Shown here in pieces: positions 1 to 10,176 of a DNA stretch of 64,000 nucleotides. This DNA is from Seminavis robusta (taxonomy: Eukaryota; Bacillariophyta; Bacillariophyceae; Naviculales; Naviculaceae). Position 1 is the first letter of the stretch. Every line of letters begins with the position of its first letter. Under the pieces are notes generated by a model, which was given only the letters and a program-made list of their open reading frames with translations, ran no database searches and was not told the origin of the DNA. Location of the stretch: positions 1 through 64,000 of the forward strand of contig CAICTM010000252.1 in assembly GCA_903772945.1 (NCBI GenBank), given 5' to 3'. The translations under genes were made by a program, and so were the position numbers.

Positions 1-45
1 CATTGCATTGAGATCTATTCCATCAACCATCATGTTCGACTTCCA

Positions 46-597
46 ATGACTACTACTACTACTAGTGGTGATGGCAGTGAAAGTGATACCAAAGCACAAG
101 TTCGACTAGATGCTACCATTGACTTGAAAACCGGCCGATTGGTGAAAGTACCATCGTCTAGTAGTGTTACGACCACTAGTGACGAAAGTTATCCTGAGTG
201 GTTCCTGGCATATGTCCCACAAGAAGAAGATGGTTGTTATTTGGAGGATTTGGATGGCTCGATTGGGGACATGTCTTCCGACAAGGTATGCTGGTGGCAC
301 ATGGCCGATGGGAAAGTGCTGGGGTTGCACCGGGGGCAGCTAGTGGAGTACGACGCCAAGACGTTGGCTCCATTAGGCATTGTCGTACCGGAAGAAAACC
401 TGAGAAATCGAGAAGTACTCGTGGTCCAAAACAAGACGACGTTAGTCTTGGTGGACGACAAAACTCAGGAAATGGAAGTGGTGCACCCAAACACCGACGG
501 AAGCTACTGGAGAAGAGTTTCCCGTAGCAAAGTCGTTCGTTTGGAAGAGCTGGCAAGAGAAGAAGTGGCGAAACGATGGATGGAGCAGATGCAGTAG
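46..597 (+). CDS. Hypothetical acidic protein at the window's left edge
   Basis: A 183-residue open frame runs from an ATG at 46 to a TAG at 595-597. I recognise no family. It has a Thr/Ser-rich start and then a compact stretch rich in Trp, Val and charged residues (residues about 50-165), followed by a basic/acidic helix-like end (LEELAREEVAKRWMEQMQ). The frame has no stop between base 1 and the ATG, so the gene may begin outside the window and this ATG may be internal. The C-terminal part reads like a folded domain rather than chance ORF: it is long, of mixed composition and free of low-complexity runs. The opposite-strand ORFs over the same bases look like shadows. Function is unknown. Confidence 0.55.
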   Translation: MTTTTTSGDGSESDTKAQVRLDATIDLKTGRLVKVPSSSSVTTTSDESYPEWFLAYVPQEEDGCYLEDLDGSIGDMSSDKVCWWHMADGKVLGLHRGQLVEYDAKTLAPLGIVVPEENLRNREVLVVQNKTTLVLVDDKTQEMEVVHPNTDGSYWRRVSRSKVVRLEELAREEVAKRWMEQMQ

Positions 598-1219
598 CAC
601 ATCTGAACTCTGCACCACTATTACACGGCAGGATCCCCATTCAGCAATCTGTTTTTCACATTGGCCGATCTAAATCCAGCCAACAAATGGTATTTTACCA
701 TTACAAGATCAAAAATCAAACCTGAATGGTATTTACCAATCGACATTGGGTATACCACCGCCCATTCAACAATCCCATGGCACAATAGTAGCAACTGCAT
801 TTGCAAACCGTTCTAAGGAGCTGTTTCATGTAGCCGTTGACTTGTTTGCACAGTTGCACTGCACATTTGAAACCCAAAAGCTAACGACTTACAAATACAT
901 GCACGAACATCAACTGCTCTGATCGTCATCTCATTAATCCTAGCTAGCTAGGTAGCCGCAAGATACTTTGACAGCATGGATAATAGGGACTACAAACCAT
1001 CGCTCGAAGCAATAGAGTTCTTAGAGCAAGCTGACAAGTTGGACAAGATGTTTGCAGTTGATTACCTCTCTGATTCAGAGGAGGAAGCATGCTTTGAGTA
1101 GATATGGCGTTGTCAATAGGTAGTTGTAGTTGTTAAATCTCTAATTAGTACTTTGTGGCATTGAAAGCGGCGAACGATTTAGAAGAACAACCTATAAAAG
1201 AGCAACCATGTGCACCTAA
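598..1219. other. Intergenic stretch with one very short ORF
   Basis: There is no convincing gene. A 41-codon ORF (976-1101, plus strand, starting MDNRDYKPSLEAIEF and ending EEEACFE) has coding-like composition and an acidic tail. It could be a relic exon of a neighbouring element, but nothing supports expression. A run of CTAGCTAG lies near 943-953, a word that recurs in many of this window's gaps. Confidence 0.4.
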
Positions 1220-1276
1220 CCCTAGCGTGGTTGGTCAAAAAAGAGAAATTCTCTTTTTCCACCAACCACGCTAGGG
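1220..1276. repeat. 57-bp near-perfect palindrome
   Basis: The arms CCCTAGCGTGGTTGGT (1220-1235) and ACCAACCACGCTAGGG (1261-1276) are exact reverse complements. The inner sequence AAAAAGAGAA/TTCTCTTTTT continues the pairing to the centre. By eye 27 of 29 arm positions pair, with essentially no loop. It may be a foldback or MITE remnant, or a cruciform-forming site. No target-site duplication is obvious. Confidence 0.8.
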
Positions 1277-1534
1277 CCAGGGTTGACTCAAAGATACTTT
1301 TTTCCAAAGAACACTCGACTCGACTCAAATAACAAGAGACAACAAGTAAGATCTCCACGATCGATCCATGCATACGTACCAGTCTAACGCAAGGTTGCAT
1401 ACAGTCTTTGATCTAGTTGGAGTGTATCGGTACCTGCCTAGAAGCAGTATAGACACAGTTGAGGTCAATCAACAGCATTTTTGGAGTGCCATCACGGTAG
1501 TTGGCAAGGCTTTTCTCAGTTACCACGACGGTAG

Positions 1535-2468
1535 GAAGATTCAACCACCAATGCATCAACCAAGAAAAAGGCTCGAACAGCTGAGTCAAGTCTGCCCAAA
1601 GCTAAAGCCAAAGCTGATGCTGTGATCGTGCCGTTGACTGGGGACAAGACGGTGCCATTGACTGCCAAGACTACCGATGATTCAATTTTTACGAACCAAA
1701 GCTATGAACAAATCATCATGGAGAGCTTAAAAAAAGATGATCTTCCAAAAGCAAGACACATTATTGTTTTAGCAATGAGTCTCATGAGGAATATGGTTGA
1801 CTCCTGGTCCGGTCTCATTGGGTTCATGGAGGATCCAACCAACGAAGGCACACTAATGAAATTCCTTACCGCCTTTTATCCTGAGCGAATGTCAGAGCGT
1901 CCACCAAGCTATCAAGAAGCTCTACAAATGTTCAGTGATTGCTTTGTCTATGATGCTTTTAAGACCATGGGGGATGCTACTCAACATAAGCTAGTCATAG
2001 CGGCATCTGAACGCTACTCGAAGGTTCAACAACTTGCAACCAAAAAGGGACTTCACGCTACAGCAATGGATCTGTTGAAGTCTATTCAAAACGAATACAA
2101 TAATTTCAACTGTCATGCTTACTCTATTGAGCAACTACATCTATCAAACCAACAAATATGCAATCAACTACAAGCAGATGACATTGTAGTTCCAGAACAG
2201 TGGTCCAGTGATACAAATGATGAACACATTTTACATCACTTCAACTCGACCAAGGCTATATTTGCTGTGTACCAGCGGACCAAGCTCAATCAACGGGGGG
2301 GGGGGGGGCAAGAAGCTAAAGGATTTTCAAGTACACCACACAGATCCACAATACCGCCGCATCCTATTTGTTCAACTGGACCAGTTGTTGGTCAAAGAGA
2401 GAGAAGCCTACCAACAATCAATTTTAAATGCTCCACACAAACACAGAATCACATACACTACGGGTAAA
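1535..2468 (+). pseudogene. Unrecognised gene, left part, interrupted by an LTR element
   Basis: The open frame begins just after a possible splice acceptor (ending at 1534). It has a Lys/Ala-rich start and then about 250 residues of folded-looking sequence with no family I recognise (it includes the segments ESLKKDDLPKARHIIVLAM and KFLTAFYPERMSERPPSYQE). The first exon was not found; an ATG at 1368 is one possibility. At 2295-2308 there is a run of 14 G, and the protein-like composition moves to another frame beyond it, so either the run length is misread or the gene is damaged. The LTR element at 2469-6792 sits in the frame, and coding-like sequence resumes beyond it at 6793. The gene as it stands is therefore disrupted. 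Confidence 0.5.
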
Positions 2469-2888
2469 TGCACTACGCTAAAAGCTAGTGTAAAGATCTT
2501 TCGAGTGTTTTGAGTTTGAGAGAATGAAAGTTAGAGAGGATTAGAAAGCTATGAAAACTAATCAACGAGAGAGATCCAAATCAAAGATCGTAGATCTGAA
2601 CTCCCGCGGAGACTGTAGAGTGTGATAGAGTAGGTTGCGGTAGCAATCCTACTCACTCCACGATCCAAAAACGGAACGCGTGGAAGATTCGTCTAGCATT
2701 TATCTAGTAGCGTGGAAGTACTCCACGCTGTGCTAAATATTTAGAGCGATGTTCATCATCAAACCTAGTATGACTAAGAGCGGTCATTGCGAACCTGTCT
2801 CAATGACTATTCACGAAAGACTCAGTCATAGTCGAACTCAAACCCTATCTAGGATGAGTCGCGAATAGGCTAAGAGCCGTGTATTGCA
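2469..2888 (-). repeat. LTR, left copy (3' LTR of the minus-strand element)
   Basis: This copy is about 420 bp, bounded by TG and CA. It matches 6369-6792 along its whole length apart from scattered differences. On the minus strand it is preceded by a purine-rich tract, which marks it as the downstream LTR. Confidence 0.85.
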
Positions 2889-5800
2889 TTCGCCCCTGAC
2901 AAGGGTCACGGAAGGCACGACATCAGTCGGACAAGGAGAACATATGAATTAAAGTGCGGGGCACTCCCGGAGATTGGATGTAGCATTGCGTCGCACGATG
3001 GCAATCCTACAAGGGGATCAGGCCTTGTATGGGTGTAATATACCTTATGTTCCAAGTTGGTAGACTGTGCCGCTACTGGCGGTAGTATGTCGGAGCGTCA
3101 GTGCCATTGTTATTACTCGGTCTGTGTGGTAAGAACCTTATACGTTGGCTGACCGTACTAACGGTTCTGATACTGATGAATCATCATAGTATCGTTGACA
3201 TGGTGTTGATGAGGGACACGTGCCGTGTTTCCTTATCGGTGTTTTTCTGGATAAGTCGTTGGCGACGTTCCTAATGTATTTCCGGTTTGCTTTGAAACGG
3301 ATGTGGTGAGTCTTGTCACGATTGACGCGCGTGAACTTGCGACGAAGTCCATGTTCATCCCGAGAGTCTTCTCGACCTCTGCGCGGGACTCACGTTCTCT
3401 GTCCATGACAACCGGGTCTGGATACTGGGTAACCTCTGTTTCAGAACGATGGATACTCCGTCTGCTGTCTTGGAGCAGCCCTTGGTAGTTCATTGGTCCA
3501 ATGAATCTACGAAGTTCCTTCCTGTTGGTAGGAAGAGCGATAGCTGGATCGCATCTATTATCTTTTAGTTAAGGGTTGGCTTCCTCTCGAGTAGTCCAAT
3601 TGCTGGATACTCCAGTTCTTCCTTTCGAGGAAGGTCTTGGTAGTGTTGATTTCCATTCCGACTCCTGAAGTCTTTTGGAAAAGTCATCTACCATTCACGC
3701 GATCCGTTAGATCGACGTCCGTTAGGATGAGTTGATACATCAGTATGCACGGACATTTCTAAGTCCTGCATGCGTGTTTTCATCTTCCTTTGAAAATGTC
3801 GGGACTATTACATACCCATTGGCAACCGTGGTACTCGTGCTTTCCTTCGAGTGCATGGTATAGTTGCTTCGAGTGAGGTAACAGCTCGATGTGGTAGTGT
3901 CCCGTTTTCAGGTCTAGACTAGTAGCGCACTTGAATCCATCTAGTTCAAGAGCATGTCCTGTATTTTTTGGATAGGATAAGGCTTCGTTGATCCGTTTGT
4001 TCGGTTCCCGAAAATCAGAGATGAATCGTACAGATCCCTCTTTCTTGGGAATGATAAAAGTTGGTGCTGCCCACTTGGAACGATTCACCTTCTTGAGTAC
4101 CCCTGCCTCGCAGAGACGTTCAACCTCCTTCTTGGGAGTGTTGGTATGGACCCTGGAGTAGGGTGAGCCCTAGTATAATAGATTTAACTCGGGACGAAGT
4201 TTTATTTCGTAGTCGTCCATTCGCAACTCTCCCAAAGTATCCTCGACTGGGTCGAAGCACTTGGTTGGAAGGCATGAGGCAGTTCTTGCCTCCTTTTTAA
4301 CGGTTCGACTCTGGCTATCTCCTTAGTCTTTGTCTTATGTCGTATCAAGAATCTTCTTGAGACTAATCTGCATTGTCGCTGACAGTTGCAGGATCGGAAA
4401 TGGAGAAGTTCTCTTTTCTATTGGTATTGCCATCTTTCGCCGGGAAAAATGCTGGTTCCACCCCAAGACATGGTAGTGAAATCAAACTTGATTCTTGGGT
4501 CGCAGAGAGTGTCTTGCCCTATATCACGTCTTGCCCCCCAAGTTTCTTGGTGGCTGTAATTCCATTAATAATTCTATCATCGTGAACTCAGGAATCGCGA
4601 GTGTGCCTTACACTTCGTGCGGGGTTTTAATTCCTTCATAGAAGCAGTCCGTAATGTTTGGACGCCCCCATGATTCTTCATGAGTGAACTCTTAGCATGA
4701 GTTTGCGTAATTAAAGTTCCGGATGCTCTTGTATCCAGTAAGCAACAGAGTGTACGGTTTTTGTTTCCTTTCTCTCGTCTGTTAAATCTAACATAACGAT
4801 AGTTTCGAGGTCTCTTGTCTTGCGACGTTGATGAGTGATTGGCCATGGACGAAGTAACGATGCTAACAGATCTCGGTCTAGTTAGATAGTTGCTAGGCAT
4901 TATCTATTTTGCCGTAGACTTCGTTAGTTGCAAACAAATCTTGTTTACTATTTAGTGAGATATCTCATCACTTGTTATGAGAAATCGGACTGGTTCCGTT
5001 GCACTCATCCTGGCCTAATCCTCAGACGGAGATCTCTCCATCCGAATGATTGAAGTCGAATTCGACAAGCGCCTTGTCGACAGCAGCCATCTTCTTGTCA
5101 TCATGTTGATGGATCCAACAGAGGAGTCGTCCTCGTTGTCGGAGTGTCTGACTTGCGCTTGGCAACATGGTTGCATTCGCTTTTTTCTTGCGATCAGCCT
5201 TACGCAGCGTTGGAAACTTTTTTCATGAGGACAGAGAGTTCTTCTTGGTGTAGGTCTTGGCGTCGTCAGACTTGCGTTTCCAAGTCTTGTTCTTGTTGTA
5301 CGCTGGCTTTGTATCGTTGTCAGACGAGGACTGAGTTGGCCTTGAGCTTCTTCAGAGTCATGCAGTCAGCAGTGTTGTGAGTGCTGGTCGTGGTAGTCGC
5401 ACCATTTTTCTCGTTCTTGAGAAGAGTGGTCGTTGTTGCGAGTAGACTTGTACTTCTTGCGTTTGTTCTTCTTCGAAGGAGCTTGCTTGGCATCACCGCC
5501 TTGTCAAAGTCTTCGGAGATTCCATGCGTTCGCAGAATCCAATGGTTTCTCCGATAGGAGCTGAAGAAGGATCGAAGTCGTGTTCGTCCATTTTCTTCAT
5601 CCACGAGCGTGGAATTCCATGACAACAATGTCAATGACTTCTCATGGTTCAACGTTTGGTTGGGTCCAAAAGGTGGAGACGAGGAAGTTCATCGGCGTTC
5701 ATCCGACTGAGGTTGTTGACATAAGCCGATAGCATATCAGCGGCTTACGCATCTGCGGCGCATGAAGCGTTTCTGCTTTTCAAAGCCTTGTAGGGACAAA

Positions 5801-6368
5801 CCGCTTCGACACAGGCATTGATGCAAACGTAATGTCAGTGTCGTCCAAAGCAGGCTGAGCTGCTCCGTTCCAGGCAGTCTGGAAAGTGCTTGGAAAGTGG
5901 CTTCGTCTTACCGCCACGTATGTCGCGTGAGGAATCGCGTGACTGCAATCTGGCGCAAGGCATTCCAACGTATTCACGGTGGCCTGCACAGCTAATTCGT
6001 AACTGCTCTTGGCAGAGCTAGAAGTCATCTCCTTGAGGAGGTTATGTTGTCGTCAGGCGTAGCAATGGCGAGCCCGACGAAGACCTTCTCCATACGTCCA
6101 GCCCACTTGATGTCTGACGTGGAGTCTCAGATCCATTGATGATTTGGACCTTGAAGGTGTACTTGGCGCTGTTAGCATCTGCTGGAACAGTGCGAAGTTT
6201 GAAGGTGGTAGAGCGAGAATCGCGATTTCGCATTCATCGTCGAGGTCGATGAGAGGAAGGATTGGTTTGTCGCGCAGCTTAGACTCGAAGCTGGTGTAGC
6301 GTCTTTGGCAATCTTCATGGTGAGGAATAGGTGGAGGGTAGCTGAAAGCTATTGTGTTTGTTAACAAA

Positions 6369-6792
6369 TGCACTACGCTAAAAGCTAGTGTAAAGATCTT
6401 TCGAGTGTTTTGAGTTTGAGAGAATGAAAGTTATGAGAGATTAGAAAGCTATGAAAACTAATCAACGAGAGAAATCCACAATCAAGGGATCGTAAATCTG
6501 AACTCCCGCGGGAGACTGTAGAGTGTGATAGAGTAGGTTGCGGTAGCAATCCAACTCACTCCACGATCCAAAAACGGAACGCGTGGAAGATTCGTCTAGC
6601 ATTTATCTAGTAGCGTGGAAGTACTCCACGCTGGCTAAATATCTAGAGCGACGTTTCATCATCAACCTAGTATGACTAGAGCGGTCATTGAGAACCCTGT
6701 CTCATGACTATTCACGAAAGACTCAGTCATGAGTCGAACTCAAACCCTATCTAGGATCGAGTCGCGAATAAGGCTAAGAGCCGTGTATTGCA
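6369..6792 (-). repeat. LTR, right copy (5' LTR of the minus-strand element)
   Basis: This copy is about 424 bp and is the partner of 2469-2888, with the same TG/CA ends. The split host frame resumes directly outside its right end. I did not recognise a standard tRNA primer-binding site next to it. Confidence 0.85.
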
Positions 6793-7099
6793 TAAATATG
6801 CGGGCAGGAAATTGTCCACGCTGCAAAACACGTTTGACAAGAAATTGACGGTGCAACAGGTGCTTCAATGTATGTCTACTGCCAATGACATTTACTGGGA
6901 GCAGCAGGCGGGTACTCTCATCGACCGGCCCGGTTTATCCATGCAGGACTACCATTTGTTGCTGACCAGTGATACAGCCGACAATTCGGACCATGAACAG
7001 GAACGAGAAGATACAGAGCTTTCTATGCTTGCTAATGACGATGACAGCGTCAACAGCTCGTCTAAAAGGCAATCCAACAGCAGCGCCGTCACTGTTTAA
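6793..7099 (+). pseudogene. Unrecognised gene, right part, beyond the LTR element
   Basis: This is the continuation of the frame cut by the retroelement. It is about 100 codons of coding-like sequence (segments STLQNTFDKKLTVQQVLQCM and RPGLSMQDYHLLL) followed by an acidic/Ser-rich tail ending at a TAA at 7097-7099. It is assigned to the same gene as 1535-2468 because the insertion lies exactly between the two and the compositions agree. The family is unknown. Confidence 0.45.
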
Positions 7100-7792
7100 G
7101 AACACTCGAAGGAATGATGTCATATCAGTCACTTTGTGTTCTAGTGGCGGTTGTTGCTGTTTTGCTTTCTCAGCAGCCACGGCAGCTGCCTGCCTGGCAG
7201 ATTCCCTGGTAACTCTAAAATGAGGTTTATCCGACTCAAAAGAACTAGATGAACTGTCACTATCATTGTATCTATCTTCCCATTCTTGCTCTACTTCAAA
7301 AATACCTTCAATTTGTGCTGGTTGCGTCGGGGCTGCAATACCCCCCTCTTTGGATTCGACTTTACCATCATTAACTTTACTATCGTCATCATCACTGTGT
7401 ATTTCTTTGTTCTCTCCATAGTTCTCCCTCTCATTCTCCACCTCGTCTGCCCCAAACAATGCAAAATCGGAATCAGTTTCATTGGCGGCTGAATTCGCGC
7501 TTACCCTGAATGCTTCAGAATCTGTTATATTGTTGCCCTGATGAGTTTGATCCGGTCTATTGAAAATATCGATTACTGGCCGCTGTGTTCTTCTCGTGGT
7601 GGGCATGGAAATTGTGGTGCTGCTACGCCGAACAAAAGTCCCACCATGTTCCGCTGCGCTGGTCCTGTGAAACTCTCGATGTTCTGGTATAAGGGACTCT
7701 ACATGCTGTTCAAGGTTTGAAGAATGCTTGAACTCACGATCACAGTGAAAGCATCTGAACATACTGTCTTTCTGATTGTAATGAGCAGGCAA
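6935..7792 (-). CDS. Putative C2H2 zinc-finger protein, acidic middle
   Basis: This is a 285-codon ORF. Near the N-terminus the sequence FRCFHCDREFKHSSNLEQH gives Cys-x2-Cys-x12-His, with further His residues downstream in place of the usual short His spacing, so it is an atypical C2H2 finger. A Thr/Arg-rich stretch follows, then an acidic, Asp/Ser-rich region (residues about 110-190) and an Ala/Lys helix. The last 50 or so residues are antisense to the tail of the plus-strand gene ending at 7099 and look less protein-like, so the true 3' end may lie earlier, after a splice. A role in DNA binding would be the default guess for a C2H2 protein, but one irregular finger is weak evidence. It may belong to a degraded DNA transposon. 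Confidence 0.4.
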   Translation of the reverse strand: MPAHYNQKDSMFRCFHCDREFKHSSNLEQHVESLIPEHREFHRTSAAEHGGTFVRRSSTTISMPTTRRTQRPVIDIFNRPDQTHQGNNITDSEAFRVSANSAANETDSDFALFGADEVENERENYGENKEIHSDDDDSKVNDGKVESKEGGIAAPTQPAQIEGIFEVEQEWEDRYNDSDSSSSSFESDKPHFRVTRESARQAAAVAAEKAKQQQPPLEHKVTDMTSFLRVFLNSDGAAVGLPFRRAVDAVIVISKHRKLCIFSFLFMVRIVGCITGQQQMVVLHG

Positions 7793-8670
7793 AGAGAGAG
7801 AATAACTTGCTTCGATGAGATTCAGTCAGGGTAGATGCACAAGGAGTTGGGAGTGGAGAGCTCCGCTTGGAGGTCTCACTCCTCTGGCACTTGGGAATGT
7901 GCCAGCCACAAAGCTGGCTGCCACTGTTATTCAATCTCCACAGCAATGATTGAACAACTTACTCTTTGCCTTGGCACAATCCACACAGGAAGGCTTCGAC
8001 TGTGGGGAAACTAGTGCTACTGAGGCTGTATCTGGTCAACTATCCTTTCATTACTTCTTCTTCTTAAAACTATGCTAAAATCAACTAAACACAAATCCTC
8101 GGCAGCACTCAGCCATGCAGCTTTGGCTCTCTCTTGCATCTCATTTGGCTGGTGCTGGCAAGCTAACTTTCTATATTGGTCTTGGCTGAAGAACTGCATC
8201 ATCCTTGGGTATATAGAGTTCCTCAGCTATTTCTGTATTGCCAGATGGCTGCACTGCTGACCTTACTGTTGGAGTATACAGATGTCACAGCGATTCTTCC
8301 ACCTGGCTAAACCAGCACAGCTGCTTCGCACCACTATGGGAACTCACGTGGATTTCCACTCATCGTGCTTTGCTAGAGCTGATATTTCGCCAAAATGTGA
8401 GAAGAATATGGCGAGGACCATGAGAACGCAGAGCTGTCTGATGAGCAATCCGTTGAAACCAGTAGACAATAGGACCTAGCACGCATGACCTCTGAACAGC
8501 TGTAAGATCAAACAGACCGCATCTTTGAAAACATAGTATTTAGGCAATAAGCAGGCCCGCGCACTTAGAAAGATTGGGGGAGAGGTTCTGGAGGGAACTC
8601 TGATTTTCCGAATTGAGCTATTGCTCATTGATTGCTTTACTTCTTCACAGACAAAAATCAAGCTTCAACG
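7793..8670. other. Stretch without a recognised gene
   Basis: Only short ORFs on both strands are present. Antisense fragments near 7740-7946 and 8017-8202 have some coding-like composition and could be upstream exons of the zinc-finger ORF, but I could not fit them with good splice sites. There are no repeats of note. Confidence 0.4.
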
Positions 8671-10176
8671 ATGGCAGAAAACTTTACTACTGAGGACTTA
8701 CAGCGCCTGAACTTGCAGCTGCAGGTGATAGCTTTAAATGGTATGTGTTGTGTGCGGTGTTTGTGATCGCGCGCTCGTACACTTTGACAAGAATGTAACA
8801 TTATCCTTTCGTTGTATCAGCCAAAAGAGACCAAACTCGTTACCACACACGAGATGATTTGCTAAAGTTCAACGTTATCACCGACAAACAACATGAAAGA
8901 ATTCCAGAATTAATCAAAGATTTGAAGAAAAGATACAAGTACGTCTCTTTAAAAGATTTGATGCAAACCACCCTACTATTGGCATTCATGAAAGATGTTG
9001 GGATGGTCGAACCGATCTGGGATCTGAACAATATCAAAATGAGCCTCAATGCTTGCTTGGCAGAGCAAGGTGATGGCAATTGGAAGGTTTGTGATTCACG
9101 GTGTCACAGCAAATAGACAGGAAATGACTAAGGCGGTCAAGTCTGAGTTCATCAGTAAGTATACTACTAGTTGTTGACAGATCTGTGAACTGTTTTCTCA
9201 CATGCTGCACACTGTTGCTGATCAAACAGCGATTCTTAAGAATACGAGTAGAGCTATAAGCAATGAGAGTAAGTTTTCGATTTATCTGAACTCCATGTTT
9301 TTGACGAATGGCTTTTACTCACTGTACAGTGCGACAAATCTGTTTCCCTTCTTTGTAGGTTCCACTAGCAGTGACTCCTCGGAATCCACACCAGTTGACG
9401 GAAGTGGGGTCATTGCGGGAACAACAACCGAAACAAGTCACAAGCTCATCGAACTGTTGAGCAGCAAAGACAAAGTCTACAGCGCTTTGGCGTCGATTCA
9501 TGAACCTGGAAAAGAATATGATAGTGTTAGTGGTGACACGAAGGAATTGTGGGGTTTTGTTGTCCGTCGTGTACTAAAAATGGTGCTTCCCAAGTCTGAG
9601 GTTGGTTCCATTTACAGCGGAAAAACTCCGGTCACAAAAGAGCTTCTTATGGATAAGGTGGGGGTCTCTGACGAGGCTATGGTGTGGACTATCATCATGG
9701 CAAAGACCGAGGAAATATTGGAAGAGGCGAAAATTGGAGAATCAGGAAGCGCTATTAGCAACATGGCTAGTGATTCCATCGGAGGAGGAAGGAAAGGAAA
9801 TCGACGAGGTGGCCGGAAGCAACGCAAGCGTGATAGTGATGGTAAGATTCTGGCTTCAAACAAGTTTGACGCAGAAGTCGGAAATCATCAGGCGGCATAT
9901 GAACAGTTTTATGGTCGTATTACCAGATCAAGATCAAGCAATGGTGGCTACAATGATGATGGCAATGGGTGGTATGATGCGGCTGTGGAAAAGTTGAATG
10001 TGATGCGAAATGAGAATCAAAGTGATTCGTTACAGGGCACTGGCAATACAGGAATTTGTCCTGCCATCCTAGCAGTATTTACAAGCGCAGATGGTGATAA
10101 GGAGAATCAAGTTGGTGCTGGTTTTTCTGAGTGTGCCATTGCCATGGACTTGATCCAGCAACGCTGTGAAGTTTAA
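8671..10176 (+). CDS. Five-exon gene of unknown function
   Basis: By hand the exons are 8671-8740, 8821-9086, 9121-9154, 9230-9268 and 9359-10176. All joins are in phase, with GT-AG introns of 80, 34, 75 and 90 nt. The 34-nt intron is unusually short but is needed to avoid a stop. The start MAENFTTEDLQRLNLQLQ is the first ATG after an AT-rich leader. Exon 2 encodes a helical, basic segment (LIKDLKKRYKYVSLKDLMQT). The long last exon holds a Ser/Thr-rich stretch, a globular-looking segment (residues about 165-250), a Gly/Arg/Lys cluster (GGGRKGNRRGGRKQRKR), which could be a nuclear localisation or nucleic-acid-binding signal, and an acidic end. I recognise no family. Confidence 0.55.

Larger units (their letters stand above)
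2469..6792 (-). mobile_element. Decayed Ty3/gypsy-like LTR retroelement (fossil)
   Basis: Two direct repeats (LTRs, 2469-2888 and 6369-6792) start TG and end CA. They flank about 3.5 kb of internal sequence that reads on the minus strand. From right to left the parts seen are a gag-like region (about 5.3-6.37 kb), an aspartic-protease-like segment (about 4.6-4.9 kb) and a reverse-transcriptase-like segment of Ty3/gypsy type (about 3.8-4.1 kb). A purine-rich tract lies next to the left LTR, as expected for the 3' end of a minus-strand element. The bases TAAA lie just outside both ends and are probably a short target-site duplication. The LTRs differ by roughly 5% by eye, so the insertion is not recent. 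The element is broken in many places and shorter than intact family members. Confidence 0.85.
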
